A DNA stretch of 35,000 nucleotides from Glandiceps talaboti (Eukaryota > Hemichordata > Enteropneusta > Spengelidae). The notes beneath the pieces were generated by a model that did no database searches, was not told where the DNA came from, and worked only from the letters and a program-made list of their open reading frames with translations. Below are positions 34,534 to 35,000 of the stretch, one piece after another. The position numbers were made by a program, and so were the translations under genes. The stretch covers positions 5,977,399 through 6,012,398 of the forward strand of contig NC_135567.1 in the NCBI RefSeq assembly GCF_964340395.1, in the 5' to 3' direction. Position 1 is the first letter of the stretch, and each line of letters begins with the position of its first letter.

Positions 34534-34568
34534 GATGCTAAACTAACCCTAACCGGTCCTTAGGTTAC
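34534..34568. repeat. GGTCCTTAGGTTAC repeat, copy 1
   Basis: This 35-bp block starts GATGCTAAACTAACCCTAACC and continues CGGTCCTTAGGTTAC. It includes two overlapping CTAACC units resembling the TTAGGG telomere repeat on the opposite strand. It is identical to copy 3, 381 bp away. Confidence 0.8.
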
Positions 34569-34760
34569 CTGAAATGGCATCATCAATTTCACATGGGAGT
34601 AGATTTTTTTCAGTCAAGATTTTCTTTTTTTAAAAAGATTTCCATGTGTCTGCAGAGACAATTTTGAAGGGTATTTTTTAATGTAAGCATGGTATACTTT
34701 GCACTTAAAATGTTGAAATGAAAGATACCCCTAGTTGGCACTTTTTCACAAAACCGGCCA

Positions 34761-34776
34761 ACGGTCCTTAGGTTAC
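34761..34776. repeat. GGTCCTTAGGTTAC repeat, copy 2 (partial)
   Basis: This is the 3' half only: ACGGTCCTTAGGTTAC preceded by CCGGCCA in place of CTAACC. Confidence 0.7.
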
Positions 34777-34914
34777 ATTTCATCTTTTTAAAGAAAGAAC
34801 ATCTGTTACTGAATTTTCAGTATGTTATGGGGTTTGAAAAGTTATATAAAATATGTCAATTTAGTTAAAAAGCACTGTTCAGAAGTATCCAAAAAACAAG
34901 GCGGGACCAATGGT

Positions 34915-34949
34915 GATGCTAAACTAACCCTAACCGGTCCTTAGGTTAC
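34915..34949. repeat. GGTCCTTAGGTTAC repeat, copy 3
   Basis: This is identical over 35 bp to copy 1, while the flanks differ. That suggests a tandem or dispersed repeat with about 380-bp spacing that may continue beyond the window. Confidence 0.8.
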
Positions 34950-35000
34950 TTAGGAATTGTCACTAATATTGATGATTTTTTAAATACAGATACTTTTTTC

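Larger units (their letters stand above)
34352..35000. other. AT-rich flank with short repeats
   Basis: No gene was recognised. A 62-codon frame at 34353-34541 has no domain-like features. The stretch contains three copies of a GGTCCTTAGGTTAC motif, listed separately, and continues past the window edge. Confidence 0.45.

Overview
This is intron- and repeat-rich eukaryotic DNA, probably from an invertebrate animal. The evidence is the AT-rich sequence, splice-site-like signals, a solo LTR with a TATA box, simple repeats and long tandem satellites. No operon, no ribosome-binding-site-led gene and no tRNA or rRNA gene was seen. The species cannot be named from the sequence alone. There is no convincing intact protein-coding gene. 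About two thirds of the window is one satellite family.

Layout: (1) 1-2905 is a minisatellite built on ACATATTGGGTTAG/A. It is interrupted by two near-identical 562-bp solo LTRs (690-1251 and 1791-2352) exactly 1101 bp apart, so the LTR appears to have been amplified with its host array. (2) 2906-6267 is mostly non-repetitive. It holds a poly-C tract, a decayed lysine/glutamate-rich coding-like patch (about 4081-4352), a palindrome-rich TTGGGCCAA island (5264-5517) and a 23-bp triplication (6132-6198). (3) 6268-10873 and 15621-33575 are two parts of one head-to-tail satellite. The monomer is about 195-219 bp. I count about 22 and 87 monomers by the conserved block around GTAGTCTGTACTAGT. Several higher-order periods coexist: about 615, 843, 1062, 1233 and 2074 bp. 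(4) 10874-15620 is a 4747-bp DNA-transposon-like insertion that splits the satellite. It has imperfect inverted ends starting CCCTTACC, a 2-bp CA target duplication and arrays of CAGCTG/CAGACTTCT subterminal repeats. Inside are remnants of spliced, acid-rich genes arranged divergently around a CpG/CCAAT-containing region. (5) 33576-35000 leaves the satellite. It contains one isolated, inverted, diverged satellite monomer (34163-34351), a DR1-like and a CTCF-like motif, and a short three-copy motif that includes CTAACCCTAACC.

The parts do not form a pathway. The window records array turnover: unequal exchange, transposon insertion into arrays, and spread of insertions by array amplification. 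The most notable items are the amplified LTR, the multi-period satellite with a visible exchange junction, and the gene-carrying transposon inside it.
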